Assembly (NCBI RefSeq): GCF_018100805.1
Contig: NZ_JAGJEA010000006.1
Span: 124,001-188,000 of the forward strand
Reading direction: 5' to 3'
Length of the DNA stretch: 64,000 nt
Origin: Aquimarina sp. MMG016
Lineage (GTDB): Bacteria; Bacteroidota; Bacteroidia; Flavobacteriales; Flavobacteriaceae
Shown: positions 62,920 through 64,000 of the stretch, one piece after another
How the letters are laid out: the number at the start of each line of letters is the position of its first letter
Position numbering within the stretch: position 1 is the first letter of the stretch
Position numbers and translations under genes: made by a program
Notes under the pieces: model-generated
Databases searched by the model: none
What the model was told of the DNA's origin: nothing
The model's input: only the letters and a program-made list of their open reading frames with translations

Positions 62920-63619
62920 AGTCTCTTGCATTATAGTAGATGACGAACCCACTGCCAGAGATATCATAGAAGATCATCTTTCTAAAATTGATCGTATAGA
63001 TATTGTAGCTAAATGCAGTAGCTCATTAGAAGCATTTAATGTAATCAATAAACAAGATATTGATCTTATCTTTTTGGATATCAATATGCCTGAGATATCA
63101 GGTATTTCTTTTGCCAAATCAATCAATAAGGATATTAAAATTATTTTCACTACGGCATATCGAGAATATGCTATAGATGGTTTTGATTTACAAGCCGTAG
63201 ACTATTTGCTAAAACCCATTTCTTTTGAACGATTATTGAAAGCTATCAATAATTACTTTGATGTATATCACAAAACTGAGACAGTAAAAACTTCTGAAAC
63301 TATTATTAATGACTTCATTTTTGTACGTTCTGACCGGAGAATGAAAAAAATTAACTTTTCTGATATACATTATATTGAAAGCTATAGTGATTATATAAAA
63401 GTTCATTGCACTACAGAGATAATTGTTACTAGAGAAACAATTAGTAATATTGAATCTAAACTTCCCCAACAACAATTTTTAAGAACACATCGGTCATATA
63501 TCATTTCGATTTCTAAAATAGATTCTTTCTCTAATGAAGAAATAGAACTGAACAATAAATCTATTCCGATTAGCAGGAGTTATAAAGAAGAGGTTTTGCG
63601 CTGTTTAGAAAGACTTTAA
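62909..63619 (+). CDS. LytTR-type response regulator
   Basis: Regulator of 236 residues from the ATG at 62909. Receiver domain with D-D-E near residues 11-13, phospho-acceptor Asp in LIFLDINMPE and the Lys in YLLKPISFERLL. The C-terminal LytTR DNA-binding domain (about 135-230) shows FVRSDRRMKKINFSDIHYIES, then RTHRSYIISISKI. It is coupled to the LytS kinase by an 11-base overlap. Targets are unknown, but the CHRD-like lipoprotein gene 113 bases downstream is one candidate. Confidence 0.93.
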   Translation: MNHKVSCIIVDDEPTARDIIEDHLSKIDRIDIVAKCSSSLEAFNVINKQDIDLIFLDINMPEISGISFAKSINKDIKIIFTTAYREYAIDGFDLQAVDYLLKPISFERLLKAINNYFDVYHKTETVKTSETIINDFIFVRSDRRMKKINFSDIHYIESYSDYIKVHCTTEIIVTRETISNIESKLPQQQFLRTHRSYIISISKIDSFSNEEIELNNKSIPISRSYKEEVLRCLERL

Positions 63620-63732
63620 GCATAGTTAACAACTGTTTTTCAGGTAATTAACAAAAATTTAATTGTTTTCTCAAGCAACCAAATTCTGTTAATCACATCT
63701 TATTAAAAGTACAAAACTCAAAACCTCACATT

Positions 63733-64000
63733 ATGAAAAAATCAATCTTAGTTTTATTAATTGTACCATTTTTATTAATGAATTGTAGTGACGATGATGA
63801 CGCTATTGTAGAAGTGTCTACAACTTATACACTTAATGCCGTAGGAGACTCCGGAGTATCAGGCACTGCTAAATTTGTTAAAATAAATTCAACTACAACC
63901 AGAATAGATGTACAACTTACAGGAACTCCTGCAGATGGTGATCACCCAATGCATATACATAAGAACGATGCAGCAACAGGAGGAGGAATTGCTATTACAT
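63733..64000 (+). CDS. CHRD-like lipoprotein (partial, 3' end beyond window)
   Basis: Only the first 89 codons are present. Lipobox LMNC with Cys 18 followed by SDDDD. The mature part (YTLNAVGDSGVSGTAKF, then TRIDVQLTGTP and GDHPMHIHKNDAATGGGIAIT) matches the start of CHRD-type beta-sandwich domains, whose HIHKG-like motif is seen here as HIHKND. Such domains occur in secreted proteins of many bacteria. Function unknown; could be the target of the LytS/LytTR pair just upstream. Confidence 0.7.
   Translation, partial: MKKSILVLLIVPFLLMNCSDDDDAIVEVSTTYTLNAVGDSGVSGTAKFVKINSTTTRIDVQLTGTPADGDHPMHIHKNDAATGGGIAIT

Overview
The window is AT-rich chromosomal DNA from a member of the Bacteroidota, almost certainly a (probably marine) Flavobacteriaceae. 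The grounds are SusC/SusD pairs, many lipoproteins with acidic residues right after the lipobox Cys, TAnnTTTG-type -7 promoter boxes, few Shine-Dalgarno sequences and HTH/LytTR-type regulators. I see no tRNA or rRNA gene, CRISPR array, transposase, integrase or phage gene. Both edges cut through genes.

Region 1 (1-13.1 kb) is a nitrate/nitrite assimilation island. A minus-strand ABC importer (binding lipoprotein, permease, two ATPases, the last cut by the window edge) faces a plus-strand set. That set is a secreted protein with two PilJ-type (nitrate-sensor-like) motifs, an outer-membrane porin, NirB, NirD, a DUF4202 protein and a membrane histidine kinase with a periplasmic PilJ-type domain. 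A NarL-type response regulator sits between them on the minus strand. Four promoters in the region carry the same 16-bp inverted repeat, TAmGTA-N4-TACTTA. In three of them it overlaps a TAnnTTTG box by exactly two bases, so this looks like one regulon with its own sensor parts. The assimilatory nitrate reductase itself is not in the window and may lie to the left.

Region 2 (13.1-33.5 kb) is an alpha-glucan (starch/maltodextrin) utilisation locus linked to glycolysis. On the minus strand are a BadF-type sugar kinase, gapA, pfkA, two GH13 enzymes, a GH65 maltose-phosphorylase-type enzyme, beta-phosphoglucomutase, an MFS sugar transporter and a LacI regulator. On the plus strand are susC, susD, a susE-like gene and a surface alpha-amylase. 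LacI-type operators lie upstream of susC and of pfkA, which suggests that uptake and glycolysis are controlled together.

Region 3 (33.5-54.3 kb) is mixed housekeeping and accessory content: a peptidase-containing (C39) ABC exporter with its HlyD partner but no visible substrate peptide; a TPR histidine kinase; two secreted peptidase/hydrolase lipoproteins; an SDR/TetR pair with three matching operators; a large lamin-tail/spondin-type lipoprotein; a Crp/Fnr regulator; DsbD; TilS; an uncharacterised sigma-region-4-like protein; PabB; and an FMN reductase.

Region 4 (54.4-64 kb) holds a possible seven-gene plus-strand operon: DEAD-type RNA helicase with a DEVD motif, SnoaL-like lipoprotein, NYN-LOTUS protein, membrane hydrolase, a subclass B1 metallo-beta-lactamase with all zinc ligands, ABC exporter and a double CDGSH protein. 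After it come a small TolQ/ExbB-like protein, a LytS/LytTR pair and the start of a CHRD-like lipoprotein. The most unusual items are the nitrate regulon with its stand-alone tandem PilJ protein, the TetR operator triad and the chromosomal B1 beta-lactamase.
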